Below are positions 25,196-34,401 of a stretch of 53,867 nt of DNA, piece after piece. Numbering within the stretch: position 1 is the stretch's first letter; the number at the start of each line of letters is the position of its first letter. This DNA comes from Cytophagales bacterium. Its GTDB lineage: Bacteria; Bacteroidota; Bacteroidia; Cytophagales; Cyclobacteriaceae. The position numbers and the translations under genes are program-made. The stretch covers positions 1-53,867 of the forward strand of contig JADBYK010000097.1 in assembly GCA_020403045.1 (NCBI GenBank), read 5' to 3'. Below the pieces are notes generated by a model. It searched no databases, had not been told where the DNA came from, and saw only the letters and a program-made list of their open reading frames with translations.

Positions 25196-25957
25196 CTAAC
25201 TGCCCAACCATGCTTTAAACTCAGGCGCACGCTCGCGACTTACCAAAACTTCATCTTTGGTTGGTAAGGTAAGAAGGACCTTGATCTTGCCATTGAAATG
25301 TTGGTGGTTGCTTTTTATGGAGCTGAAAGAAATAATGAATTGCCTGTTGGCTCTGAAAAAAATCTGCGGGTTGAGCTGAGCTTCCAACTCTTCCATGTTT
25401 TGATCCAGAATAAACATTTCCCCAGATTTGGAAAAGAGGTGCGATACCTTGTTCTCACTATGAATAAACGCAATGCTCTCTACAGGAATACTCTTTAATT
25501 CATCGCGAAAGTGAACGAGTAATCGGGTGCGATATACTTTTTCCTGACCTGCAATTTGCTTTATCAACTTTTCGACATCCAACGGAGGTTGATTGTTGTG
25601 ATTAAAAAGTGTTTTGTATTTTTCAATCGCTTTGCTGAGCTCCTCCGCTTTCACCGGTTTTAGTAAATAGTCGATGCCATTAACTTTGAATGCCTCAATG
25701 GCATACTGATCAAATGCCGTGGTGAAAATAATTGGTTTAGTCATTTTCACCTGCCGAAAAATAGCTAAGCTTAGTCCATCTGAAAGTTGAATATCGCTGA
25801 TGATTAAATCATAATCCGCATTGGATTGAAACCAGCCGATGGCACTTTCTACCGCATCGAAATGGGCCACCACCGTTGCGTGTGGGGCAACTTCTCCGAT
25901 CATCCGTTTCAAATGGCGCAGGGCGGGTTGTTCGTCTTCCAATAAAACCAATCTCAT
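25196..25957 (-). CDS. LytTR-family response regulator
   Basis: A 253-residue regulator. The receiver domain has LEDEQPALRHLKRMI, the phospho-acceptor D55 in LIISDIQLSDGLSL, and the conserved T/K at ITFTTAF-type and YLLKPVKAEEL positions. The LytTR DNA-binding domain (about 150-253) shows RLLVHFRDELKSIPVESIAFIHSENKVSHLF and FFRANRQFIISFSSI. Its start overlaps the end of the histidine kinase gene by 4 bases (ATGA), so the two are coupled. It lies at the end of the efflux block, and control of those efflux genes is a plausible inference. Confidence 0.93.
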   Translation of the reverse strand: MRLVLLEDEQPALRHLKRMIGEVAPHATVVAHFDAVESAIGWFQSNADYDLIISDIQLSDGLSLAIFRQVKMTKPIIFTTAFDQYAIEAFKVNGIDYLLKPVKAEELSKAIEKYKTLFNHNNQPPLDVEKLIKQIAGQEKVYRTRLLVHFRDELKSIPVESIAFIHSENKVSHLFSKSGEMFILDQNMEELEAQLNPQIFFRANRQFIISFSSIKSNHQHFNGKIKVLLTLPTKDEVLVSRERAPEFKAWLGS

Positions 25958-27018
25958 AGATCTAATAAGGGTAATGTTACACGAAAGAGTTGACTTGTCT
26001 TTTCCACCTCAATCGATTTCTTGCTCATCAACTTATAGCGATCCTGAATATTTTTCAGTCCGACTTTACTGCTATTCTCCACATGACGCTTAGGCTGAAA
26101 AGTATTTTCAACAATGAGCGAATCTTCATTGGCGCGAATGGTAATCAGCAGCGGGTGTTGGCCATTGATTATGTTATGCTTTACCGCGTTCTCTACTAGA
26201 TTTTGTAACGCCAGCACCGGAAGAAAAAGCCGATGTTGTGGTGAGGGGATGTCGACAGCAAGTTGCAGGTGCTCACCAAACCGCTCTTTCAGCAAATGGG
26301 TGTAAGCCTCAATCATTTCCAACTCTTCCTTCAGCGTTACTACCTTTTGGTCGCGGTTCGACAGAACATATCGGTACACATCACTCATCTTTGATAAAAA
26401 GTAATTTGCACTTTTGGGATTTTCTTCAATCAAAGAAGAAAGTGTATTAAAATTATTAAATAGAAAATGGGGGTCTAATTGTTGTGTTAAAATCTGAATT
26501 TGGTTTTCCAGATTGGCTTGCTTCAATTGTTCTGTCTCCACTTGCGAGGCCTGCCATCGTTGAAAAAAGAAAGCACCCACATTTACACCCATTACCAGCA
26601 GGCTTATCAAGCTCGCCAAAATAGCGGTTGGAATAAAAATGAGTGATACTTCGTGTTCATGCCATTGTTCTAATTGAAACACATACACGTAGGATAGCAG
26701 GCACCCAAATACAACAACAATAGTCAGGCAAAGCTGAATACCACTTTGAGTGAAAAAACGCCAAAAGGGTTTCGCTGTCCACGGAAGCACTTTATCGAGC
26801 GCATCACTTACCATGAAACTAATTTCGAGGTTAATGGCCGACCACGCAATCGCAATGACAATGTCATACAGGTAAGCCCACCCTCCGAACCGAACGTAGT
26901 ACTCATCAAAGCTCTCGTCAGACACTAAAAAGAAAGCAACAATGTAGAGGATGATTCCAAACAAAGGCGACCCGAAATAACGCATCCAGTTGCGCAGTGA
27001 AAATGAAAAATCTTTCAT
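25954..27018 (-). CDS. LytS/YehU-type sensor histidine kinase
   Basis: A 354-residue membrane kinase. Four hydrophobic segments (about residues 16-34, 50-70, 92-114 and 128-152) precede a short coiled coil and the His_kinase domain. The phospho-accepting H184 sits in QLDPHFLFNNFNTLSSLI. The ATP-binding part reads VLALQNLVENAVKHNI, then VENTFQPK and GLKNIQDRY. No extracellular sensor domain is visible, so the signal may be membrane-borne. MKDFSFSLRNW at 27018 is chosen over a TTG 21 bases upstream. It follows the outer-membrane barrel gene by 64 bases. Confidence 0.92.
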   Translation of the reverse strand: MKDFSFSLRNWMRYFGSPLFGIILYIVAFFLVSDESFDEYYVRFGGWAYLYDIVIAIAWSAINLEISFMVSDALDKVLPWTAKPFWRFFTQSGIQLCLTIVVVFGCLLSYVYVFQLEQWHEHEVSLIFIPTAILASLISLLVMGVNVGAFFFQRWQASQVETEQLKQANLENQIQILTQQLDPHFLFNNFNTLSSLIEENPKSANYFLSKMSDVYRYVLSNRDQKVVTLKEELEMIEAYTHLLKERFGEHLQLAVDIPSPQHRLFLPVLALQNLVENAVKHNIINGQHPLLITIRANEDSLIVENTFQPKRHVENSSKVGLKNIQDRYKLMSKKSIEVEKTSQLFRVTLPLLDL

Positions 27019-27082
27019 GCCAAGAGTTTTAATGGGCAAGCTACGACTGTGAAATTAGAAATTTATTTGTAATCAATGCGGA

Positions 27083-27691
27083 TTAATTAAGCGGTGTTTT
27101 GATGCCGACCTGTGCGCTTATTCCATTCAATGGCTGATGTTGTAGCGAGCTTAAATCTGGAATGGATAAATATTGAACCTCCGAGTACAGAATGAAATTT
27201 TTAGTGATCTCAAAATCAAACCCTCCTCCTGCCCGAAATGCAAATGCCTGAATAGACGGCTTATCAATTTGAACGCGGCTACCAATGGCCGTTGTAATCT
27301 GTGGTAAGTTTACCAAAGCAAGGCCCAACCCCAAGTAAGCATAAGGTGAAAACCGACCGACCAGCCTAGTATAACCAAAATCGCCCCCCAAATTTATCGC
27401 CTGCACCCTGTCATTGAATGCCAGCGTAATCCCTTGGGTCACCAACTCATTCTTGTACCCCATGTCGTATGAGTCGACAAATATTCGCGTAAAAAAATAG
27501 TCTTTGTAGTTGACTTGAAATTGGAAGGTAAACGTGTTGCCTGCATAGTCAGACTCTTCTGGCCCGCTGGTTGGATAATAAATTCCCACTGCACCATTGA
27601 AGTAATAGTCAAATCGCGATGGCGTTTTATTTTGAGCGACTACCACATTAGTTAACCAACAAACAACAAGGAGTAAGACTATTTTCTTCAT
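27083..27691 (-). CDS. Outer-membrane beta-barrel protein downstream of the RND-TolC gene
   Basis: A 202-residue protein with a signal peptide (MKKIVLLLVVCWLTNVVVAQ). The rest reads as a small barrel: RFDYYFNGAVGIYYPTSG, FTFQFQVNYKDYFFTRIFVDSYDMGY, YAYLGLGLALVNLP, FAFRAGGGFDFEITKNFILYSEVQYL. Its start overlaps the RND-TolC stop by 4 bases, so it belongs to that operon. It may be an accessory envelope factor of the pump, or just a co-transcribed barrel; no specific family was recognised. Confidence 0.8.
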   Translation of the reverse strand: MKKIVLLLVVCWLTNVVVAQNKTPSRFDYYFNGAVGIYYPTSGPEESDYAGNTFTFQFQVNYKDYFFTRIFVDSYDMGYKNELVTQGITLAFNDRVQAINLGGDFGYTRLVGRFSPYAYLGLGLALVNLPQITTAIGSRVQIDKPSIQAFAFRAGGGFDFEITKNFILYSEVQYLSIPDLSSLQHQPLNGISAQVGIKTPLN

Positions 27692-30600
27692 TGGGTGGGA
27701 TTGATTTTTTCTAGTTCTATAAACGTGCTGTTGAGCTGCATCCGAATATTTGCAATACCAAATTGAGCCTGCGTTAACACCAATTCAGCATCTTTCACTT
27801 CCAACCACTTCACTAAACCTTTCTTGTACCGATCGGCTTGCGAAGCAAGAGAGCGTTGTGCCGATTCAACCACGTGTTCTTGAACTGTTAATTTTCGGAG
27901 CAGCTCTTCATACTTGTTGAGTTGCTGGTCATACTCTAGCACCGACCGGTTGATGGCATCTTGGTATTGCAATGTGCTTTGTTGTATATCTGTATTAGCT
28001 TGCTGCGTTCTTGCTTCACGTCTGAAGCCGTTAAACAACGGGATGGTGATGCTCGCGCCCACAAATGAACTTTGCGGAAATTTCCAAGTTGCAAGATCTA
28101 ATCGATCATCTTGCCCTTGCAGTTGCCAATTACCCGTGAGTGAAAGAATGGGCAAGCTGGCAGATAGGGCAACACGCAAACTCTGCTTTGCCAACGTAAT
28201 TTGAGATTGGTACACATCCAAGTCTGCCCGATTTACAAAGTTCGGGTAGCGCTTCTCTTCACTTACGTCATACGAAAAATCTTCGTCAGTTAACTTGATC
28301 AACGTGTTGGCTTTCAAACCCAATTGATAACGGAGCAGATTCAATAAATTTTCCTCTGCATAGCGAAGCTGAATCAAATCCAATTCTTGCACTTGCCTAT
28401 CCGTAAAAACGCGAAGAGTATCGTTGGGGATGGCAAAGCCATTTACCAACATGTCCCGCTGAAACGCAAGTGCCAAGGTGTATCTTCTCATCGACTCTTC
28501 TACTACGTTGCGTTGCGATTTAATAAACAAGATATCGTTATATGTTTTTTTGATCTCGTAAGCCACTTGTTGCTCGGAAGCCCTTACCTTCTTTTGTGCC
28601 ATTTCGCTACTGATGGCAGCCTGCTTGATGTTGGCAGACGTTTGCAAATTAATCAGGTCGAAAGTTGCATTGACCCCTGCAATGATAGCATGGTTGCTAC
28701 CCGCCTTAATAGCTTGCACGGGACCAAAGATCAATTCGCCCGTAGCCGGATCTGCCGAGAGCGAAGGAAAAAACACAACCGGAATCTGCGTGGCATGAAG
28801 GTAATTCCCAAAGCCATTCAATTGCGGCAGGCGATAACTGAATGCTTCGCGTTGCAAGGCATGTTGCTTCAAAGGCTCTAGTTTTGCTATTCGGACGGCC
28901 GCATTATTTTCCATGCCCAAAGCCAATGCGCTTTTTACAGAAAGCTGTAACGTGTCTTGTGCTTGTACAGACGATGGAAGGAAGTTGAAAAATAGAATGA
29001 CGACAACTGCCGCTGCCTTCAACAGTACTCCTCTATAATTATTGAACCTCGTTGTTACGTTGTGTATGATGGCATACACCACCGGCACAATCACCAGCGT
29101 AAGAAACATGCTACTGGTGAGCCCGCCCATAATGGCCCAGGCCAATCCGTTTTTCACTTCCGCTCCGTTGCCCTTCGCAATGGCAATGGGTAACATGCCC
29201 AGCACCATGGCGATGGTGGTCATCATGATAGGTCGCAGTCTCGTCTTGCCACTTTCCTCGATGGCGTTCGCCAGCGATTCTCCTGATGTTAAATTTTGGT
29301 TGATGCGATCGACTAATAAAATGCCGTTCTTCGCCACCAGCCCCGTCATCATGATCATTCCGAAGATAGAAAAAATGTTGATGCTCTCGCCCGTAAGGCC
29401 CAAAGCGAGCAATGCCCCAATCACCGCGAGTGGAATAGAGAACAGTACTACGAACGGATCGATCCATGAATTATACAAGGCCACCATGATAAAATACATG
29501 AGCAAAATGCCGGCACCAAAGGCAAGCCCGAGCGGGCCGAAGCTGTCATCTTGATTCGCTAAGTCACCTTGAAAATCTAACGAAACACCTTGTACATCTT
29601 TGAGTTTTGAAATGGCGGTTTTTATATCTTCACCTACATCGCCAACAGGCCTACCTGCCACACCACAAAAAATCGTTACCGATCCATTCTTGTTGGTGCG
29701 CTCCAGCATAGCCGGTGTGCTTAACGGTTCAATCCTTGCGACTTGTCCTAACTCAACGAGTTGGCCAGAAGAACTGTACACTTCTAATTGTGTTAACGTA
29801 TTGATGTCTTGTTTTGCAGCAGGATTCAGCGTAATGCGAATAGGAACGCTCTCGGTCTTCTCTTCTATCTTCAATTCATCATAACCTACCATAGCAATTC
29901 GAACAGCGGTGCCGAGGTCGGTAGCGTTTACGCCAAACCGTGCCATTTTATCCTTGTCGGGAATAACTTGCACATCGTATTTTCGTGCGGTGCCGCTGAT
30001 ACGGATGTCATAGGTGCCTTGAATGGAACGCATAGCAGAAGCCAACTCCTTGGAAATCTCACTCACTTTTTCGCGGTCTGTTCCGCTTACTAATAATTGA
30101 ACCGGTGCCTCATCGGCTGTGCCGAATAAGCCAATCATTGCGATTTTTACTTTTGTGCCGGGAGAGGATAAAATACTTCGTTGGATTTCCCTACCCAATT
30201 GTTGAATAGACTTAGTACGCTTCTCTTTGCTTTGAAAGTTGAGGCTGAATTCGAAGTTCCTCTCCTCGGGAGCTCCCCATGCTTCGGCTGCAACACCATG
30301 GTTCACCATGATGCGGGTAATTTCAGGAAACTGCTTCGTTAAGTTGGTCTCTATTTTTTTGCTAAACGATTCCGTTTCCAACAACGTAGTACCGGTAGGC
30401 AATTGAACGGTCACGGCCATTTCACCACGGTCGATGCGTGGCGCAAACTCACTGCCAACGTAACCCAGTATAGGCAATAGTAGCGAGGCCACAAACAAGC
30501 CAAACGCCAGTGCAATTACTTTCATTTTATTTTGAAGAGACCATTGCAATAGTTTGCCATAGCCATCTTCTAATGCTTTAAAATGTTTTTCGAACCACAA

Positions 30601-32112
30601 ACCAAACCGCCCCGCCCAAGTAGCAGCCGATAAATGTTCGAGCTGACCAAAGCGGCTGGCCAACATGGGTGTGATGGTAAAGCAAACGATCAAACTAAAC
30701 AGCGTGCTGATTACAATTACCATGGCAAACTCGCGCACGATATCACCCACCAATCCGCCTGTCAATGCGAGCGGAAGAAAAACAACCACATCGACTAGCG
30801 TAATTGCGAAAGCGGTAAACCCAATTTCTTCGCGCCCGTCAATAGTGGCTTTTATCTTATCTTTTCCCATTTCTAAGTGACGGTAAATATTTTCCAACAC
30901 CACAATCGAATCATCTACCAATATGCCCACCACCAAGCTCATCGCCAACAACGTCATCAGGTTTAAGGTGTAGCCCAAAAAATACATGAAGATGATTGTG
31001 CTTAACAATGAGGCGGGCAACGAAACAAGCACAATCATAGAGCTCCGCATGCTGTGCAGAAAAACCAACATCACCAGCGCCACCAAACCGATGGCCAACA
31101 GCAAATCAACTTTTACAGCCGTAGCGGAAGCCGTAGTAAATACCGAACCGTCTTGCGCAATGGCAAACGTTAGCTTCTTACCGGCATAGGTTTGCTCTAA
31201 CTCTTTTAACTTATCCTGAATTTGCGCACTCATCTCCACCGCGTTGGCATTGTTTTGTTTAAATAAAGTAAGGCCTACAATACTTTTCCCATCTAATCGG
31301 CTAGTAGTTTCCTTTTTCTTGGCATAGCGCACAATTTCTGCAACATCCGCTAATCTGATATCACTTTTCACCCCGCTAGAGATAAGTGTATTTCTCAATT
31401 CTTCAATGTTGGTTACTTTGCCCGTGACGCGAATTCCTTGCTGATAGCCATTGGAGGTGACGTTGCCAGCAGGCACGTTGATTTCTGCTTGCTCTAGTGA
31501 TGCTACAATTTGTGAGACAGAAATGCGGTAATGCTTTATTTTTTCCGGACTAATCTGCACTATGTATTCCTTCTCTTCCAATCCGATAAAATCAATTTTT
31601 CCCATTCCCTTTAACCGGGCGAGTTGTGGTTTGATTTGGTTCTTTAGCAATGCGGACAACTCATCGTTGCCCATGGCGGCCGAAGCGGCTGCTTTGATTA
31701 CGGGAACTTCGTTGATATTGAATTTACTTACCACCGGCTTCTTTGCTTGCGAGGGAAGCCTATCCACTACTTCGTTCACTTTGCGTTGCACCTCTTGAAA
31801 TGACTGCTCAACTTCAGCTCCATAAATAAACTCGATGTTGATCAGCGAAAAATCAGGGTTGCTGCTGCTGGTGATTCGCTTCACCTTTTCTACACTGGCA
31901 ACAGCTTCCTCAAGTGGTTTAGTAATCGATTGCTCAATCTCTGCCGGAGATGCCCCCGGGTACAAAGTGCCAATGCTGACATAAGCGATGTTAAACTTTG
32001 GCAACAGTTCATAGTTCAATTTTTGGTAGGCGAATATTCCACCCAACCCTAAGATGATGAAGATGACCACTACAATAAGTGGGCGCTTAATTGATATTTC
32101 TACTATTGACAT
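27688..32112 (-). CDS. RND efflux permease fused to a TolC-like outer-membrane factor
   Basis: A 1474-residue fusion. Residues 1-1020 are an AcrB/HAE1-type RND pump: two TM blocks (12 helices), the paired proton-relay aspartates D400-D401 in MSLVVGILVDDSIVVLENIYR, and the second-half counterpart FGMIMMTGLVAKNGILLVD. Residues 1025-1051 look like an internal signal peptide (LLKAAAVVVILFFNFLPSSVQA), with a likely cleavage after A1051. Residues 1052-1474 form a TolC/OEP domain with coiled coils and the TIPLFNGFRREARTQQA strand. The substrate is unknown (drugs, lipids or metabolites). The adaptor precedes it by 8 bases, so one operon encodes all three parts. There is no stop or frameshift at the junction. 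Confidence 0.93.
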   Translation of the reverse strand: MSIVEISIKRPLIVVVIFIILGLGGIFAYQKLNYELLPKFNIAYVSIGTLYPGASPAEIEQSITKPLEEAVASVEKVKRITSSSNPDFSLINIEFIYGAEVEQSFQEVQRKVNEVVDRLPSQAKKPVVSKFNINEVPVIKAAASAAMGNDELSALLKNQIKPQLARLKGMGKIDFIGLEEKEYIVQISPEKIKHYRISVSQIVASLEQAEINVPAGNVTSNGYQQGIRVTGKVTNIEELRNTLISSGVKSDIRLADVAEIVRYAKKKETTSRLDGKSIVGLTLFKQNNANAVEMSAQIQDKLKELEQTYAGKKLTFAIAQDGSVFTTASATAVKVDLLLAIGLVALVMLVFLHSMRSSMIVLVSLPASLLSTIIFMYFLGYTLNLMTLLAMSLVVGILVDDSIVVLENIYRHLEMGKDKIKATIDGREEIGFTAFAITLVDVVVFLPLALTGGLVGDIVREFAMVIVISTLFSLIVCFTITPMLASRFGQLEHLSAATWAGRFGLWFEKHFKALEDGYGKLLQWSLQNKMKVIALAFGLFVASLLLPILGYVGSEFAPRIDRGEMAVTVQLPTGTTLLETESFSKKIETNLTKQFPEITRIMVNHGVAAEAWGAPEERNFEFSLNFQSKEKRTKSIQQLGREIQRSILSSPGTKVKIAMIGLFGTADEAPVQLLVSGTDREKVSEISKELASAMRSIQGTYDIRISGTARKYDVQVIPDKDKMARFGVNATDLGTAVRIAMVGYDELKIEEKTESVPIRITLNPAAKQDINTLTQLEVYSSSGQLVELGQVARIEPLSTPAMLERTNKNGSVTIFCGVAGRPVGDVGEDIKTAISKLKDVQGVSLDFQGDLANQDDSFGPLGLAFGAGILLMYFIMVALYNSWIDPFVVLFSIPLAVIGALLALGLTGESINIFSIFGMIMMTGLVAKNGILLVDRINQNLTSGESLANAIEESGKTRLRPIMMTTIAMVLGMLPIAIAKGNGAEVKNGLAWAIMGGLTSSMFLTLVIVPVVYAIIHNVTTRFNNYRGVLLKAAAVVVILFFNFLPSSVQAQDTLQLSVKSALALGMENNAAVRIAKLEPLKQHALQREAFSYRLPQLNGFGNYLHATQIPVVFFPSLSADPATGELIFGPVQAIKAGSNHAIIAGVNATFDLINLQTSANIKQAAISSEMAQKKVRASEQQVAYEIKKTYNDILFIKSQRNVVEESMRRYTLALAFQRDMLVNGFAIPNDTLRVFTDRQVQELDLIQLRYAEENLLNLLRYQLGLKANTLIKLTDEDFSYDVSEEKRYPNFVNRADLDVYQSQITLAKQSLRVALSASLPILSLTGNWQLQGQDDRLDLATWKFPQSSFVGASITIPLFNGFRREARTQQANTDIQQSTLQYQDAINRSVLEYDQQLNKYEELLRKLTVQEHVVESAQRSLASQADRYKKGLVKWLEVKDAELVLTQAQFGIANIRMQLNSTFIELEKINPTQ

Positions 32113-32120
32113 AAACTGGA

Positions 32121-33197
32121 TTATTTAGTTGAATTAGTTGTGTTGGCAATTGTTAGAATCATTCCCTCCATCACATTCTCAACACCTCTGGCTACTATTG
32201 TCGTGTTGGCTGCAATACCTTGTGTTACTTCCACTTGATTTGCGCGAGAGTTACCCAAGGTTACCTGTTGAAGACGTGCTTTGTTTCCTTCCAAAACATA
32301 AACGGCAGGAGTTACACTATTCAGCACCAGAGCGCTTTTAGGAATCAATAAGACGTCAGTGGTATTCTCTTCTTGAAAGAAAGCGCGCAGTGTCATTCCT
32401 GCTTTGGCGTTCATGGTGTTGTTAAACTCAACCTGCACTTGAAATTTCCCCGACTCATTGGCTTTTGGGCTCACAAAAATTATTTTCCCTAAAATCAAAA
32501 CATCGCGCATGGCATCAAGTCGTATTCTTACCTGATTGCCAATCTGAATGGAAGCAATCGCTTTTTCATCCAGCCATAGCAGTGCCTTTAACTTTTCAAT
32601 ATCAATGAGATTGACTACCGGTGTGCCAACTTGGAGATAACCACCCACGTCTGTGAGCTTTTCAACAATCATTCCCGTGAAGGGCGCATGAACCGAGCTT
32701 TCTTTGATTTGTTGCTCGAGTGACTTTACGTTGTATCCCCACTGCATCATTTGTAAATGGGCATTTTCCACTTCTGCCGTTGATGTATTATTGGCAGCTT
32801 GCAGCCGTAAATACTTTTCGTAGTCGATCTTTGCTTTATTGTATTGCACGTTAGCGGATTTCAATTCTATTTCCTTTAGCGTGGCGTCTACCTTACAAAG
32901 TATTGCGCCCTCCTTCACCACATCACCTTGCTTGACATATAATTGAAAAATCTTGCCAGTGGCCTCGCTAGCTACCACCACTTCTTGAAAGGGCTGGGTG
33001 ATGCCTTGAACTGAAAACCCATCCGATATTTTTTGCGGCAATAACTGAAGTGATTCTACCGTGGTAGGAACGGGCGCTTGTGCCTCCTTTGCCTCTCGAA
33101 GCTTAGTGTTTTGACTATTTCTTAGCTGCCAGGCTAAAACACCTGCTGCTAAACCAATAACAACAACTGCAACAATTATTCTGACGGACTGTTTCAT
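32121..33197 (-). CDS. Periplasmic adaptor (membrane-fusion) subunit of the RND pump
   Basis: A 358-residue protein with one N-terminal anchor helix (VRIIVAVVVIGLAAGVLAW). The usual adaptor domains follow: the lipoyl halves GKIFQLYVKQGDVVKEGAILCKVDATL and VHAPFTGMIVEKLTDVGGYLQVGTPVVNLID, a short hairpin with LQAANNTSTAEVENAH, and a beta-barrel (IRLDAMRDVLILGKI). It bridges the inner-membrane pump and the TolC part encoded next in the operon. MKQSVRII at 33197 is the chosen start; a TTG 24 bases earlier is possible. It is the first gene of the minus-strand efflux block. Confidence 0.93.
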   Translation of the reverse strand: MKQSVRIIVAVVVIGLAAGVLAWQLRNSQNTKLREAKEAQAPVPTTVESLQLLPQKISDGFSVQGITQPFQEVVVASEATGKIFQLYVKQGDVVKEGAILCKVDATLKEIELKSANVQYNKAKIDYEKYLRLQAANNTSTAEVENAHLQMMQWGYNVKSLEQQIKESSVHAPFTGMIVEKLTDVGGYLQVGTPVVNLIDIEKLKALLWLDEKAIASIQIGNQVRIRLDAMRDVLILGKIIFVSPKANESGKFQVQVEFNNTMNAKAGMTLRAFFQEENTTDVLLIPKSALVLNSVTPAVYVLEGNKARLQQVTLGNSRANQVEVTQGIAANTTIVARGVENVMEGMILTIANTTNSTK

Positions 33198-33416
33198 AGA
33201 TTTTTCTCTTTTGTTGCTCAAAAGTGAAAAGATTTAGACAGCCGCGTGGCCAGAAAATAACCGAAGCGTAGAAATCAGGCACTGAAGTGAAAAACTAGGA
33301 AGGTAGCGAAGCGCTAGGGCGAAGAGGTACTGTATATAGCCGATACATAAAAGCGCTTTTGAGCAGAAACTAAAAATCAAACACAGAGCAACTCATTTTA
33401 TGAACGGACAATAAAT

Positions 33417-33452
33417 AGTAGAGACAATCACTGCAAGGCGATTGCCTCTACT
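33417..33452. repeat. Hairpin repeat AGTAGAGACAATC/GATTGCCTCTACT
   Basis: Arms of 13 bases (33417-33429 and 33440-33452) match with one mismatch around a 10-base loop. It resembles the dispersed GTAGAGAC-type hairpins of environmental genomes. No T run follows, so a terminator is less likely. 33198-33416 shows no gene. Confidence 0.55.
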
Positions 33453-33467
33453 GTCTTTCCGCGCTTT

Positions 33468-33596
33468 TTATTTCAGACTTGTTACAATTCCATAGGTACC
33501 GTAGGCAATCATATAGCCAAGTGTATATTCAGGAAATGCCTTTTCAAACTTCGCTTGAAGTTGCGCATAATCGGCTTTCGCGATATCACTTAAGCC
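33468..33596 (-). pseudogene. C-terminal gene remnant
   Basis: An open stretch of about 42 codons on the minus strand, GLSDIAKADYAQLQAKFEK through AYGTYGIVTSLK to a stop, with an upstream stop and no start. The amino-acid text looks protein-like. It would be a left-over C terminus; the family was not recognised. Confidence 0.35.
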
Positions 33597-33610
33597 TCAG
33601 AGCAGGTTAA

Positions 33611-34277
33611 TTTTTTCTGCCTAAACATATTTTTGGAGTTCCCATAGATGGTATTGGTGAAATCTTCACCAACCTCAGAACGCCTATTTGGATAAGACAA
33701 ATCTTTGATAGCTTTTTGCTTAAATTTTTATATGGTGATTGTAAAATGCTCGGTGTCCCAAAACCGGATCATCAATTGTATGAATCCCATCCAGTTATAA
33801 ACAGTTTACTATTTTATTACCTCTCACATGGTGAAATTGAAATTGAAATTAAACCGGATATTAGCAAATTCACTGTAAGCAGAGTCGAATTCACCGATGG
33901 AAGTGTAGAAGATACTGACCTTGTAATTTATGCTACAGGATATAAGTATTCTTATCCTTTCATAGAAAAGGAACTATTAGATTGGGGTGAAACTTATCCT
34001 CGATTCTTTGCCCATTTATTCTCCCATAAATTTGATAACCTTTTCATGATTGGATCATATAAGAATGATGTTGCTTCAATATCCCAGCCTATTACCAATC
34101 TGAGATTGTTGCGAAATACTTGAAAAACAAGCTTAATAAGAATTACAAGAAAAAGAAAAATTTTTAAATCTAATTAGAAAAGAGAACAAAAATATTTCAG
34201 GAGGGGTTAAATACCTGAGAAATGAAAGACACAAAGCGGCAGTTAAACATTTTGTTTATATTATCTTAAAAGCTTAA
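33611..34277 (+). pseudogene. Flavin-containing monooxygenase remnant
   Basis: Only the C-terminal part of an FMO-like flavoprotein remains. An open frame from 33611 gives PKHIFGVPIDGIGEIFTNL, then the FMO hallmark DLVIYATGYKYSYPF and RFFAHLFSHKFDNLFMIG, stopping at 34123. Other frames then carry the expected tail: EIVAKYLKNKLNKNYKKKK, then NLIRKENKNISGGVKYL through HKAAVKHFVYIILKA to 34277. The N-terminal FAD and NADP loops are absent, and two shifts break the tail. It lies next to a saccharopine-dehydrogenase-like gene, an association also seen elsewhere. An ATG at 33716 could make a fragment, but it would be inactive. Confidence 0.75.
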
Positions 34278-34401
34278 GTAAGAAAATTTGATTCCATTTG
34301 CTTTTCTGGATTGAGGAGGGTGGTCTTAGTAAAAGGCATAAGAATTTCCTAAGTGGTGGTCATGTACTAAGCAACAATTTATAAATTTTAAAATTACAAA
34401 A

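Noticed and set aside
29042-29554. Long open frame opposite the RND pump gene, and similar long frames at 28387 and 50794
   Set aside because: They are mirror frames of strongly coding genes, with no independent start context or recognisable protein features.
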